Shown here in pieces: positions 18,124 through 26,453 of a stretch of DNA of 64,000 bases. Each line of letters opens with the position of its first letter. Within the stretch, counting starts at the first letter, position 1. The stretch comes from Lewinellaceae bacterium (GTDB taxonomy: Bacteria; Bacteroidota; Bacteroidia; Chitinophagales; Saprospiraceae). Below the pieces are notes generated by a model that was given only the letters and a program-made list of their open reading frames with translations, was not told the DNA's origin and made no database searches. The stretch lies in contig JAHELJ010000004.1 in NCBI GenBank assembly GCA_024644235.1, positions 62,001 through 126,000 of the forward strand, in the 5' to 3' direction. The translations under genes and the position numbers were made by a program.

Positions 18124-19494
18124 TTGCTAGGTAGTAAGACCGAACAGAATAAAAAGTCATGGCAGTTTCCCGATGCCATGGTCATCATGCTGGCCTTTAT
18201 CTTATTTGTGGGCCTGCTGACCTATGTAGTGCCTCAAGGTTCTTACGAGCGCGTGCCGCATCCTACTCAAGATTTTGAAACGGTAGTACCGGGATCATTT
18301 CATGTCATTGATGCCAGGCCCCTTTCTGTTTTTCAAATATTATTGGCGATTCCTGAAGGAATAGTGGCAGCGGGCGAATTGGTGGTGCTGATCTTGTTGC
18401 TGGGCGCTTGTTTTTATGTAATCGAAAAAACGGGGGCACTACGCGAAGGCATTGTCCATCTAACTAATATTTTCGAAGGTAGGGAGGCCTTCGCTCTGAT
18501 GATAGTCTCCGGGGCTTTTGCGGCAGGCGGAGCGCTTAATGGCATGCAGGAAGAGATAATTGCCTTGACTCCGGTGCTATTGTACTTCACTTCGCGTCTT
18601 GGTCACGATGCCTTTGTTGCCATTTCGATCAGCTATGGTTCAGCGGTGATAGGGGCCGCATTCAGTCCTATGAATCCCTTTGGAGTAGCAGTTGCCCAGA
18701 ACGCGGCAGGACTCCCATTATTATCAGGTGGTACCTTCCGGCTCATTGTGTTGATCCTGGCATTTGTAGTCTGGACCGTAGCAATCATCAGGTATGGGAA
18801 TCAAAACCGGGTTACAAAGCTTATTAGCGACAACAATGAGTCCACCGGCATCAGCAAACGGAGCCAGATTATTCTTAGCCTCACCGCTTTGGCCTTTGCT
18901 ATCATGGTGTATGGCCTTCTACAGTTAGGGTGGGGGTTTAATGAAATGTCAGCCGAGTTCTTTGTGCTCGGCATTGTGGCCGGCTTAATTGGAAAACTAG
19001 GCATCAACGGTACCAGTAAAGCCTATATGGAGGGCTTTAAAGAGATGATTTTTGCAGCCATGATCATGGGCTTGGCACGCAGTATCACGGTGATTCTTGA
19101 AGAAGGCCAAATCATTGACACCATCATTTATGCACTCTTTCAACCAGTGCAGTATTTGCCGACAGGATTGGCAGCTATCTCGATGATGATTTCCCAAGCG
19201 ATCCTGCATTTTCCGGTGCCCAGCTATTCCGGACAAGCACTGATGACGATGCCGGTCCTTGCACCCCTTTCTGATCTCATCGGTTTGTCACGCCAGGTGT
19301 GTGTGCTGACCTATCAGTATGGCGGTATACTTATGGACACACTGGTGCCTACCAATGGGGCTTTGATGGCGATTATCAGCATCGCTGGAATTTCATATAA
19401 CCGTTGGTTGAAGTTTGTGGTCAAACCCACACTCATCATCGTGTTGCTGGGGGCGATCGCTGTGCTCGTTGCCATCCTGATTGGTTACGAATAG
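18124..19494 (+). CDS. YfcC/DcuC-type (PF03606) carboxylate or basic amino acid carrier
   Basis: A 456-residue polytopic membrane protein with about eleven hydrophobic segments. The N-terminus (WQFPDAMVIMLAF, then TYVVPQGSYERV) and the interior motifs GALNGMQEEIIALTP and PVPSYSGQALMTMPVLAPL fit the YfcC / C4-dicarboxylate anaerobic carrier superfamily. The start is a TTG, because no ATG or GTG lies in frame upstream and the family N-terminus would be cut at the next ATG (18178). Substrate cannot be set from sequence; family members carry dicarboxylates, arginine/ornithine or peptides. It lies 32 bases after the cyclase and could share its transcript. Confidence 0.85.
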   Translation: MLGSKTEQNKKSWQFPDAMVIMLAFILFVGLLTYVVPQGSYERVPHPTQDFETVVPGSFHVIDARPLSVFQILLAIPEGIVAAGELVVLILLLGACFYVIEKTGALREGIVHLTNIFEGREAFALMIVSGAFAAGGALNGMQEEIIALTPVLLYFTSRLGHDAFVAISISYGSAVIGAAFSPMNPFGVAVAQNAAGLPLLSGGTFRLIVLILAFVVWTVAIIRYGNQNRVTKLISDNNESTGISKRSQIILSLTALAFAIMVYGLLQLGWGFNEMSAEFFVLGIVAGLIGKLGINGTSKAYMEGFKEMIFAAMIMGLARSITVILEEGQIIDTIIYALFQPVQYLPTGLAAISMMISQAILHFPVPSYSGQALMTMPVLAPLSDLIGLSRQVCVLTYQYGGILMDTLVPTNGALMAIISIAGISYNRWLKFVVKPTLIIVLLGAIAVLVAILIGYE

Positions 19495-19558
19495 CTGGCT
19501 ATAAAGCTTTCTTTGAACTCAGATGAAATTTTGAATCAACTCGTTCAGATAAGTGATC

Positions 19559-20668
19559 TCAGGGTTGCCGTTGTGTATAGATCGTCTTCATCACCTCAAT
19601 TTTATCCTCATTATCAGCAATCGAACGGGTAGTGAACATCATCACCCCGGTACTTTTGCCCGATAGCCCACCTTGCATCACAATTTCGAATTCTTCAGAT
19701 GAGATCACCCCTCCATTATTATAAGCCTGTACGATGGGCCACACTTCAGGAGATGAACCAAGTCGGATGTCTAATTTTTCGCAAAACCATTCTATGTTTT
19801 CTTCTACCCATTCCGGCTTCCTTCCCATTCGTCCATGATACACCATAGGAGAAAACACATCTACCGAGTCCCTTAGCATTGTATAGTCCAGACCCAGTAT
19901 CCGACGCCGGGCACCCTCAAATTCTTCGTCGGTCCAGGGGCAATGGTAGACACCCAGGAGTATCTCTGGACGAATTTTCCTGATCTCCTGTCTGACCATT
20001 GTCACCCACTCCAGGATGACATTACATCTCCAATCCCTCCATACCTCGTCCGCCTGTGCCAGGATCCATTCAGCCTTTTCTGGAGTATTCCCGTCCGGAA
20101 TCTCTACTTTCATTTCCATGGAGAATTTGGAAATACACGGGTTACAGAAACATGTTTCCGGAAGAATAGGCTCCGGCTCTTCAAATTGAGCATGCCAATG
20201 GACATAGTCCATCCAGATTCCGTCCAATTCGAAATTGGTCAGTAGTTCCTGCAACTGTGAAAGACGGAACTGACGAAATCCCTCGTCGTTCGGACAAACA
20301 CCCATAAACCATGAGGCCGCACCTACTTGGGAACCCGTTTCATCGATGGCCCAGGCTTCCGGATGCTCTTCCACATAATTCTTACCATTAAGGGTGGGAT
20401 ATTCGGCGAATACTTTGGCGCCCTCGCTGCGAGCTCGCTCAACCATTTGCTGATCGATCGAAGCTCCATGGACAAAGACTGCATTCACTCCGAGATCCTG
20501 CAAATGCAATTGCTTGTCCCAAAGCGGTTGGGGATGTCCATAGATGCCCCGGATTTTTACGTGATTCTGGGAGTTAGATTCGCTTCCGCATGATATGAGC
20601 AGGACAGTAAATACCCAGACCCAGATTCGTCGGATATCTGGTGGTAATATTCGATTTTTGTGTACCAT
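19559..20668 (-). CDS. TIM-barrel glycoside hydrolase-like lipoprotein
   Basis: I chose the second Met (20668); an ATG 18 bases upstream is also possible. A hydrophobic stretch ends in a lipobox (VLLISC), so it is probably a lipoprotein. The 369-residue protein shows alternating strands typical of a (beta/alpha)8 barrel: VKIRGIYGHPQPLW, GVNAVFVHG, KVFAEYP, FELDGIWMDYVHWH and LLGVYHCPWT. An Asp-rich strand end (DGIWMDYVHWH) and a CFCNPC cysteine motif follow the pattern of putative glycosidases and uncharacterised GH-like barrels. No exact family can be named. It is divergent from the GH9 gene, with about 125 bases between the chosen starts. Confidence 0.6.
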   Translation of the reverse strand: MVHKNRILPPDIRRIWVWVFTVLLISCGSESNSQNHVKIRGIYGHPQPLWDKQLHLQDLGVNAVFVHGASIDQQMVERARSEGAKVFAEYPTLNGKNYVEEHPEAWAIDETGSQVGAASWFMGVCPNDEGFRQFRLSQLQELLTNFELDGIWMDYVHWHAQFEEPEPILPETCFCNPCISKFSMEMKVEIPDGNTPEKAEWILAQADEVWRDWRCNVILEWVTMVRQEIRKIRPEILLGVYHCPWTDEEFEGARRRILGLDYTMLRDSVDVFSPMVYHGRMGRKPEWVEENIEWFCEKLDIRLGSSPEVWPIVQAYNNGGVISSEEFEIVMQGGLSGKSTGVMMFTTRSIADNEDKIEVMKTIYTQRQP

Positions 20669-20793
20669 ACAGTTCTTCCTTAGCAAATAACCATAAAATG
20701 ATCGATATTTTCAGAGTCAGCATGATTATTGGTCTGCAATCAGGATTTTGTTCCAGGCCATCATTTTTGTCTGGCTTCTTTATCCCGAATAAA

Positions 20794-22578
20794 TTGAACC
20801 TGGTTCGTAAGGTCCCATTTTTCTTAATCCTATTCCTGGCTTGCAATGTTCTACTCTCTCAGGACAGCTTTATTAGAGTGACTCTCGCGGGCTATCATCC
20901 CGATGATGCCAAGGTTGCCCTGATCTTGACAGATGCAGATATATCTGAACCGGCAGAATTGATAGATCTTGCAGATGGGTCGATGGTCTTCTCGAGTGAA
21001 GTAGTAATGACAACTGGCAGCAAATGGGGCAAATTCCAGCATCATTTCTTATTTGACTTTAGTGAATTCAAAGACACTGGGCGATATGTTATCAGTGTGG
21101 AAGGGGCAAAGTCAGATACCTTTCACATTAGTCATAATGTTTTTGCCGGTTATCATGAAATCCTGATCTCCTTTATGCAGCAGCAGCGATGTGGGTACAA
21201 TCCCTATTTCGATGTAGTGTGCCATCAGGGCGACGGAAGGGTATTCTATGCGCCGGCACCTGATTCTACCTACTATGATTTTACCGGGGGGTGGCATGAT
21301 GCGGGAGATCAGTTGAAATACCTGATTACCGGATCTAACGCTACTGCCCGCATGCTTCTGGCATATGAGATGGCTCCGGATCAGTTTGACGACAGGGTGG
21401 ATCATCTAGGACATGCAGGAGCTAACGCGGTTCCCGACATCGTTGACGAGGCAAAATGGGGGCTGGACTGGATCCTCCGGCTGCATCCGAAGCCGGATTG
21501 GTTGATCCATCAGATCGCGGATGACCGTGATCACCGGGGATTCAAATTTCCGGATAAAGATAATGCGGAGTATGGTTGGGGCCCTAATTCGTACCGCGTA
21601 GCCTACTTTGCCAACGGAAATCCCCAAGGACTTGGTGAATATAAGAGCAAGGCGACTGGTATAGCCAACCTGGCCGGTCGATCGGCAGCGGCCTTGGCTA
21701 TTGGGGCAAGAGTGTGGCGAGGTGCCATGATCGACATATCATTTGCTGATAAATGCGAAAAGGCTGCCAAAGAATTGTATGAAATGGGTAAAAAGCAAGA
21801 AGGATTTCAGCAGGGGAATTCTTTCGGCGCGCCATATCGATATAATGAGGACTCTTGGGCCGATGACATGGAGTGGGCAGCAGCGGAATTATTTCATTTG
21901 ACTGGTGAAAATGAATATCTCGCAGATGCGATTCGGTACGCCGAAATCATTCAGGATGAGGGGTGGATGGCCATGGACTCTATGGCTCACTATCAGAAGT
22001 ACCCCTTCATGAACTTGGGTCATTTTGCTCTATACTCGCTTGTTCATGATTCGGTAAAAGTGAAACTTGCCGGATGGTATCGGAGCAACATTGAGAATGT
22101 TCTGGCAAGGGCACGTACAAATACGTTTGAAATTGGAGTCCCTTTTCTTTGGTGCTCCAATAATCTAATGGTGAATTTTATTACCCAGGTCATTTTGTAC
22201 GAAAGAATGACCGGCGATGCAAGGTACCGTAGGTCGATGTCTCTCCATCGAGACTGGCTGTTTGGAAGAAATCCCTGGGGTACCAGCATGTTCACAGGCC
22301 TTCCGGAAGTTGGTGAGGTTCCGGAGGATGTTCACCTTCCCTCAACCTTTCTCCTCGGAGATACCCCTGCCGGAGGCCTCGTAGATGGTCCGATATATCG
22401 CACCATTCATGACAATTTATTGGGCCTTACCCTAAGCGAACCTGATGAATTCCTCAAATTCCAGAATGATTTTGTGATCTACCAGGATGACATTGGGGAT
22501 TACTCCACCAACGAACCTACTATGGATGGTACAGCAGATGCTATTCTGATGATGACGCTTTTACTTAGCGAGAACTAA
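20794..22578 (+). CDS. Glycoside hydrolase family 9 endoglucanase-like protein
   Basis: The start is uncertain. The frame is open from 20641, but the only clean signal peptide (RKVPFFLILFLACNVLLSQ) begins at TTG 20794; ATG 20701 is the alternative. From 20794 the product has 594 residues. An N-terminal Ig-like CelD_N domain (about 25-115, opening FIRVTLAGYHPDDAKVALI) precedes a GH9 (alpha/alpha)6 barrel. The catalytic-base motif WHDAGD is at 167-172 and the proton-donor Glu at E574 in YSTNEPTMDG. The late FGRNPWGTSMFTGLP motif is also typical. GH9 enzymes cleave beta-1,4-glucans, and some act as exo-glucosaminidases. The stop overlaps the convergent deacetylase gene by 18 bases. Confidence 0.92.
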   Translation: MNLVRKVPFFLILFLACNVLLSQDSFIRVTLAGYHPDDAKVALILTDADISEPAELIDLADGSMVFSSEVVMTTGSKWGKFQHHFLFDFSEFKDTGRYVISVEGAKSDTFHISHNVFAGYHEILISFMQQQRCGYNPYFDVVCHQGDGRVFYAPAPDSTYYDFTGGWHDAGDQLKYLITGSNATARMLLAYEMAPDQFDDRVDHLGHAGANAVPDIVDEAKWGLDWILRLHPKPDWLIHQIADDRDHRGFKFPDKDNAEYGWGPNSYRVAYFANGNPQGLGEYKSKATGIANLAGRSAAALAIGARVWRGAMIDISFADKCEKAAKELYEMGKKQEGFQQGNSFGAPYRYNEDSWADDMEWAAAELFHLTGENEYLADAIRYAEIIQDEGWMAMDSMAHYQKYPFMNLGHFALYSLVHDSVKVKLAGWYRSNIENVLARARTNTFEIGVPFLWCSNNLMVNFITQVILYERMTGDARYRRSMSLHRDWLFGRNPWGTSMFTGLPEVGEVPEDVHLPSTFLLGDTPAGGLVDGPIYRTIHDNLLGLTLSEPDEFLKFQNDFVIYQDDIGDYSTNEPTMDGTADAILMMTLLLSEN

Positions 22579-23361
22579 GTTGGTGAGAAGATCGAACTGG
22601 TAACCCAGAGATCTCAGTGAGTCAATTAGCGGGGGAAGCAGATAGTAGAATTTATCCGTCCGGGAAGGATGAGTGCCCAAGTGTAGCAATAGGATGAAAC
22701 CATTCAGACCTGAAGGTGATGTTTTTTCATAGTCTAAGATGCTGTCAAAAATTTCCTGGCTGGCAATATACCGGCCACCCATATCGGGTGTGGTATAGTC
22801 GGCATTTGACCTGGTTCCCGGAGTGAAGTTGACCAGGATAGATCCCATCTCATTCGTCCAGCTGCTGATTTGCTGATTATACCATTCGTAGGGCGGCATA
22901 AAAAACCTGGATGCTGCTCTATTGATTCCAAAGCGGACTATTTCTCGATAGTTGTTTTCCAGATCGCTCTTGAATTCATCTTCCGTGACCAACAGTGAAT
23001 CACGATTGGTCCAGGGAGCATAGAGCAAGTGTTTATCAGAATGTGGGCCCAGGTAGTGGCCTTGTCGAATCAAGCTTCGAATCAGCTGCTCATTTTTTCG
23101 GTCGCGATAGAAATCTCCCGTGAGAAAAAAGTGGGCTTTGACTTTTTTCTTCCTTAGAACTTTCGAGATCCATTTGCCGCCATCGTTGTAATCACCACCC
23201 GTGAATGAAATATAGATGACTGGCTTTGTGGTATCGGCTCTGACCAGTCCTCCACGGTCCATCAAAGCATATTGCCGTAAGTGATTAGTCCATCCATTTT
23301 CTTGACCATGTAGTAAAGCAATACTGATGAGAAACAACCAAGAGGATATAAGAATTTTCAT
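22561..23361 (-). CDS. Exported polysaccharide deacetylase-like (NodB) protein with altered motif 1
   Basis: The second Met (23361) gives a clean signal peptide (KILISSWLFLISIALLHGQ); the upstream ATG at 23379 adds six residues. The 266-residue protein has the NodB order of motifs. Motif 2 is HSDKH (H107, H111), which binds the metal. Motif 3 is FFMPPYEWYN and the late LLLHLGTH motif supplies a His. Motif 1, normally TFDD, reads TGGD (54-57), so the general-base Asp position is Gly. It may be an atypical deacetylase or only bind glycans. It is the last gene of a leftward operon with SIS, MFS and ROK genes and is convergent with the GH9 gene, suggesting joint work on an amino-sugar-containing glycan. 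Confidence 0.85.
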   Translation of the reverse strand: MKILISSWLFLISIALLHGQENGWTNHLRQYALMDRGGLVRADTTKPVIYISFTGGDYNDGGKWISKVLRKKKVKAHFFLTGDFYRDRKNEQLIRSLIRQGHYLGPHSDKHLLYAPWTNRDSLLVTEDEFKSDLENNYREIVRFGINRAASRFFMPPYEWYNQQISSWTNEMGSILVNFTPGTRSNADYTTPDMGGRYIASQEIFDSILDYEKTSPSGLNGFILLLHLGTHPSRTDKFYYLLPPLIDSLRSLGYQFDLLTNLVLAK

Positions 23362-23382
23362 TAGAGCATCAAGAGTCATTGG

Positions 23383-24144
23383 TCACACACCTTTGAGCCT
23401 GGTTTTGTATTCGTTGAGGGCAGCACTGAGCCGCTCTCCGGCCGTGGTATCGCCAGGAATATTGTGAGAAGGATGAATATGAAGATGTACCCCTCGATCT
23501 GCCAATAGTTCCGCCACTGTGGTAATGATCATCCACACCAGTGTGACGAAAGCGTGGGTAGACAATGGTCCAATCTTATCCTGATGATTTCTCAGTTCTA
23601 CGGAAGCATCTTGAATCGGTACACATGAATCAACAACGACATCTGCTACATCGAATAAGGTTTTGCCACTCGAATGGCGGGATTTCTTACCCTGAGCTTC
23701 GGCAACAGATCCACACACCACTACAGACATACCGATCTCCTTTGCCCCGAGGGCGACATCTATGTTTACATTATTTATGCCAGTATGGGAAAACAACCAC
23801 ATCGTATCGCGTGCATCGAAGTTGTATCCTTTCATGATTTGGGTTCCATAGCCTTCCACCCGTTCAAGGAAAATGAATTGGTGTACACCCATGTCTCCCA
23901 CAATATGGGTAAAGTATGACAAGGGTAATTCAATGATGGGATGAAAACCAACAAAGCCCCCGATCCTCGGATACATTTCCTCCACCGGGATGGTTGAATG
24001 TCCACATCCAAAGGTATGAACCCATCGCCGGGCTTCGATTGAAGCAGCCATCAAATCTGCTGCTCTTGCGATGTTATCCAATTGGGTGGATTCTATTTTG
24101 TTTAAAATGTCTCGAGCGTTATTCAGCCAGTTCTTTGCAAGCAT
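23383..24144 (-). CDS. SIS-domain phosphosugar-binding protein (UPF0309-like)
   Basis: This 253-residue cytosolic protein has the SIS fold of sugar isomerases. An N-terminal helix pair (NNARDILNKIES) is followed by HTFGCGHST, the phosphosugar-binding loop, and WLFSHTGINNVNIDVALGAKE, the second Ser/Thr-rich loop. It resembles the UPF0309 / DUF2529-like family near MurQ and AgaS. A role in handling an amino-sugar phosphate is likely, given the ROK kinase two genes upstream. It lies 21 bases after the MFS gene and 21 before the deacetylase start. Confidence 0.85.
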   Translation of the reverse strand: MLAKNWLNNARDILNKIESTQLDNIARAADLMAASIEARRWVHTFGCGHSTIPVEEMYPRIGGFVGFHPIIELPLSYFTHIVGDMGVHQFIFLERVEGYGTQIMKGYNFDARDTMWLFSHTGINNVNIDVALGAKEIGMSVVVCGSVAEAQGKKSRHSSGKTLFDVADVVVDSCVPIQDASVELRNHQDKIGPLSTHAFVTLVWMIITTVAELLADRGVHLHIHPSHNIPGDTTAGERLSAALNEYKTRLKGV

Positions 24145-24165
24145 AATGGAAATGATATTTGCAGA

Positions 24166-25332
24166 TTAGTCAAAGTGTTTCATTTCAGAGCGTAAAGGGA
24201 AAAGTGCGATTACGAGCACTCCCACCGCACTGGCAAACAAAATCCAAGGTATAACGAACATTCCAAATTGATCTGAGATTAAGCCTGTGAGATAGTTTGC
24301 CAGGATGTTTCCAATCAATGCAATCACAAAGACAAAGCTGAATGCTGCACCCCGGATTTCATCATGTACCTGTGCGGCAAATCCCAGGATGACAGGGAAT
24401 CCTGCAGCGCTTCCAAGGCCCAGAAGGATGATCCCCAATCGAAGCAACAGGAGTTCGGTTGTTGTCGACAACACAAAGGAACCGCCAAGTAAGATAAAAG
24501 CTGAGAGGAACAGAACCTTGAGAGGAGCGATCTTTCGAAGTAAGCCGCTGAGGAAAATTCTACCTACGGTCAAGCTGAGCACGAAACTGCTGAGAGTGAG
24601 GAGAGCTGCTGAGGAAGACATCTTGTCATCGGCCTGGAGAAAACTGGTGATCCAATTATTGGTCACACCTTCCAGGGCGCTTTGAAAAAACAAGAAAAGT
24701 CCCAGGATCCAAAGGCTATAATCTTTCACGAGAGAAAAATTGCGACGATAATCAATAGTCTTGACTTTTGACTGAGGATAGGAAAGAAACAGAAAGTACA
24801 GGAGGGGAGCAACTACTGCGAATCCCATCCATTTTAAGATCTGATCATAAGCCATTACAGAGGATAATAAAGCCATCAAAGCAGGCATGCCCAGGGCACC
24901 AATTCCAAAGAAAATACCGAGAAAGCTCAAGTTGGCACTTCGCTCCTCCACTTGGGCGTCACTAATGTCGGCTACCAATGCATTTGTAGCCCCATTGATC
25001 ATACCTCCTCCAAATCCAATCAGAAGAAAAGAGAGCTGGAGCATAACCAGGTTCTGAGTAAAAGCTAATCCTTCCAGCCCCATAATGATCAAGAAGCAGC
25101 AGGATACCAGCAGGTTTCGATAGCTATAGCGATCCACAATCGGACCGAAGACAAGAGAACCCAGCAATATACCTGCAGGGAGTATAGCGGCCAAAGTGCC
25201 TGCTTGTATTTCACTGAGTCCAAACCTGTTGAGTAATTCCGGCAAGATGGATCCCAGGCTGATCAACACGATTCCGAACAACAGCATTCCAACACAAGCA
25301 GCGGCGAAGACCTTATGGAAGTGGTAATTCAC
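24166..25332 (-). CDS. Major facilitator superfamily sugar transporter
   Basis: The 388-residue protein has about twelve hydrophobic segments and the MFS pattern, with the loop 2-3 motif GPIVDRYSYRN. The GTG start shares its G with the TAG stop of the ROK gene, so translation is coupled. Its place between a sugar kinase and a SIS protein suggests uptake of the mono- or oligosaccharide that the ROK kinase phosphorylates. Substrate cannot be read from sequence. Confidence 0.88.
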   Translation of the reverse strand: MNYHFHKVFAAACVGMLLFGIVLISLGSILPELLNRFGLSEIQAGTLAAILPAGILLGSLVFGPIVDRYSYRNLLVSCCFLIIMGLEGLAFTQNLVMLQLSFLLIGFGGGMINGATNALVADISDAQVEERSANLSFLGIFFGIGALGMPALMALLSSVMAYDQILKWMGFAVVAPLLYFLFLSYPQSKVKTIDYRRNFSLVKDYSLWILGLFLFFQSALEGVTNNWITSFLQADDKMSSSAALLTLSSFVLSLTVGRIFLSGLLRKIAPLKVLFLSAFILLGGSFVLSTTTELLLLRLGIILLGLGSAAGFPVILGFAAQVHDEIRGAAFSFVFVIALIGNILANYLTGLISDQFGMFVIPWILFASAVGVLVIALFPLRSEMKHFD

Positions 25333-26297
25333 TATTGCTGAGACGATTGGTGGATAAGGAAGGCCGCTCCATACAGCCCGGCATCATTACCCAACTCCGA
25401 TTTTACAAACTTGGTCTGCTTGATGCTAACTGGTTGAGCCCATTTTTTGGCCTCCCTATGGATCCGATCGAGCAATTGCATGCCGGGGCCAAATACACCA
25501 CCACCAAAAACGATCATGTCGGGATTGAACAGACTGATGAGATTGGCAGAAGCCTTTCCCCAAAATTCAACCGCAGCATCTATCACTTTTATTGCAGTCT
25601 TATCCCCCCGATCGTAAGCATCAAAAACATGACGGGCAGTGATATCCTTGACTGGTAAGTCTTCAAATCCTGCCAATCGGATACCATCCTCTTCCACCAA
25701 CCGGGTTGCCATTCGAGCCAATCCAACTCCGGAAGCGTGATATTCAAAGCAACCATATTTGCTATACTCGTGGATATGTGGAGATGTCAGAGCCATCCAG
25801 CCGACAGCACCAGCTATGTCATGTGCTCCCCGCAAAACCTTTCCATCGATCATGATGCCGGCTCCTATACCAGTTCCAACCGCCAGAAAAATGGCATGTT
25901 TTGAGTTGACTGCCGCACCTTGCCAGACTTCCCCTAATACATAGCATGCACGATCACTGTCGATCGAGACAGGCATTGCCCCGGGAAGACCTTCCTCCAC
26001 CCTCGCCTTTAGCGGATAATTTTCCCAGGAACGTATGTTGGGTGCCCAAACCAGGCCTGAATCAGCACAATAAATACCAGGGACAGCGATTCCAACACCG
26101 AGGACCTTCAAGTCGAGATTCGCAGATTCAACCAGTAGGTTACGAATTAAACGAACGATCAGCTCCCCAACTTCTTCACCGCCCTGGTTATTGATAAATT
26201 CATTTAGGCGGACATATGGATGACCAGATTGACCAACAACCGCTCCGGCTGCTTTGGTCCCTCCCAAGTCAATCGCGACTGCAACTGATTCCTTCAT
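25332..26297 (-). CDS. ROK-family sugar kinase
   Basis: This 321-residue protein has the ATP-binding start VAIDLGGTKAAGAVV, the catalytic DSDRA stretch, the phosphate loop AVGTGIGAGI and the closing FGGGVFGPG. The usual ROK zinc motif (CxCGxxGCxE) is reduced: only KYGCFEYHASG remains, with two of the usual cysteines missing. There is no DNA-binding domain, so it is a kinase of glucokinase, N-acetylglucosamine or N-acetylmannosamine type rather than a repressor. It is first in the leftward operon ROK-MFS-SIS-deacetylase. A ManNAc kinase role is conceivable, given the sialic-acid genes at 37022-40577. Confidence 0.88.
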   Translation of the reverse strand: MKESVAVAIDLGGTKAAGAVVGQSGHPYVRLNEFINNQGGEEVGELIVRLIRNLLVESANLDLKVLGVGIAVPGIYCADSGLVWAPNIRSWENYPLKARVEEGLPGAMPVSIDSDRACYVLGEVWQGAAVNSKHAIFLAVGTGIGAGIMIDGKVLRGAHDIAGAVGWMALTSPHIHEYSKYGCFEYHASGVGLARMATRLVEEDGIRLAGFEDLPVKDITARHVFDAYDRGDKTAIKVIDAAVEFWGKASANLISLFNPDMIVFGGGVFGPGMQLLDRIHREAKKWAQPVSIKQTKFVKSELGNDAGLYGAAFLIHQSSQQ

Positions 26298-26453
26298 CGG
26301 TCTGTTATGCTCTTACTCTTTAAGATATTGGATTTTAGTCGCATACTTTCTGCTTATCATCGAACTTCCTTAAATATTATTGCAATTCGTAGTTTCTTCT
26401 GCAACTTATTTAATGCAAAGTCGTCCTTACGTTGTAAGTGATTTGATATCCCC

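Noticed and set aside
26298-26453. Promoter boxes between the ROK operon and the FtsX gene
   Set aside because: Several TTG and TA-rich words occur, but no pair fits the TTTG / TAnnTTTG spacing well enough to report.
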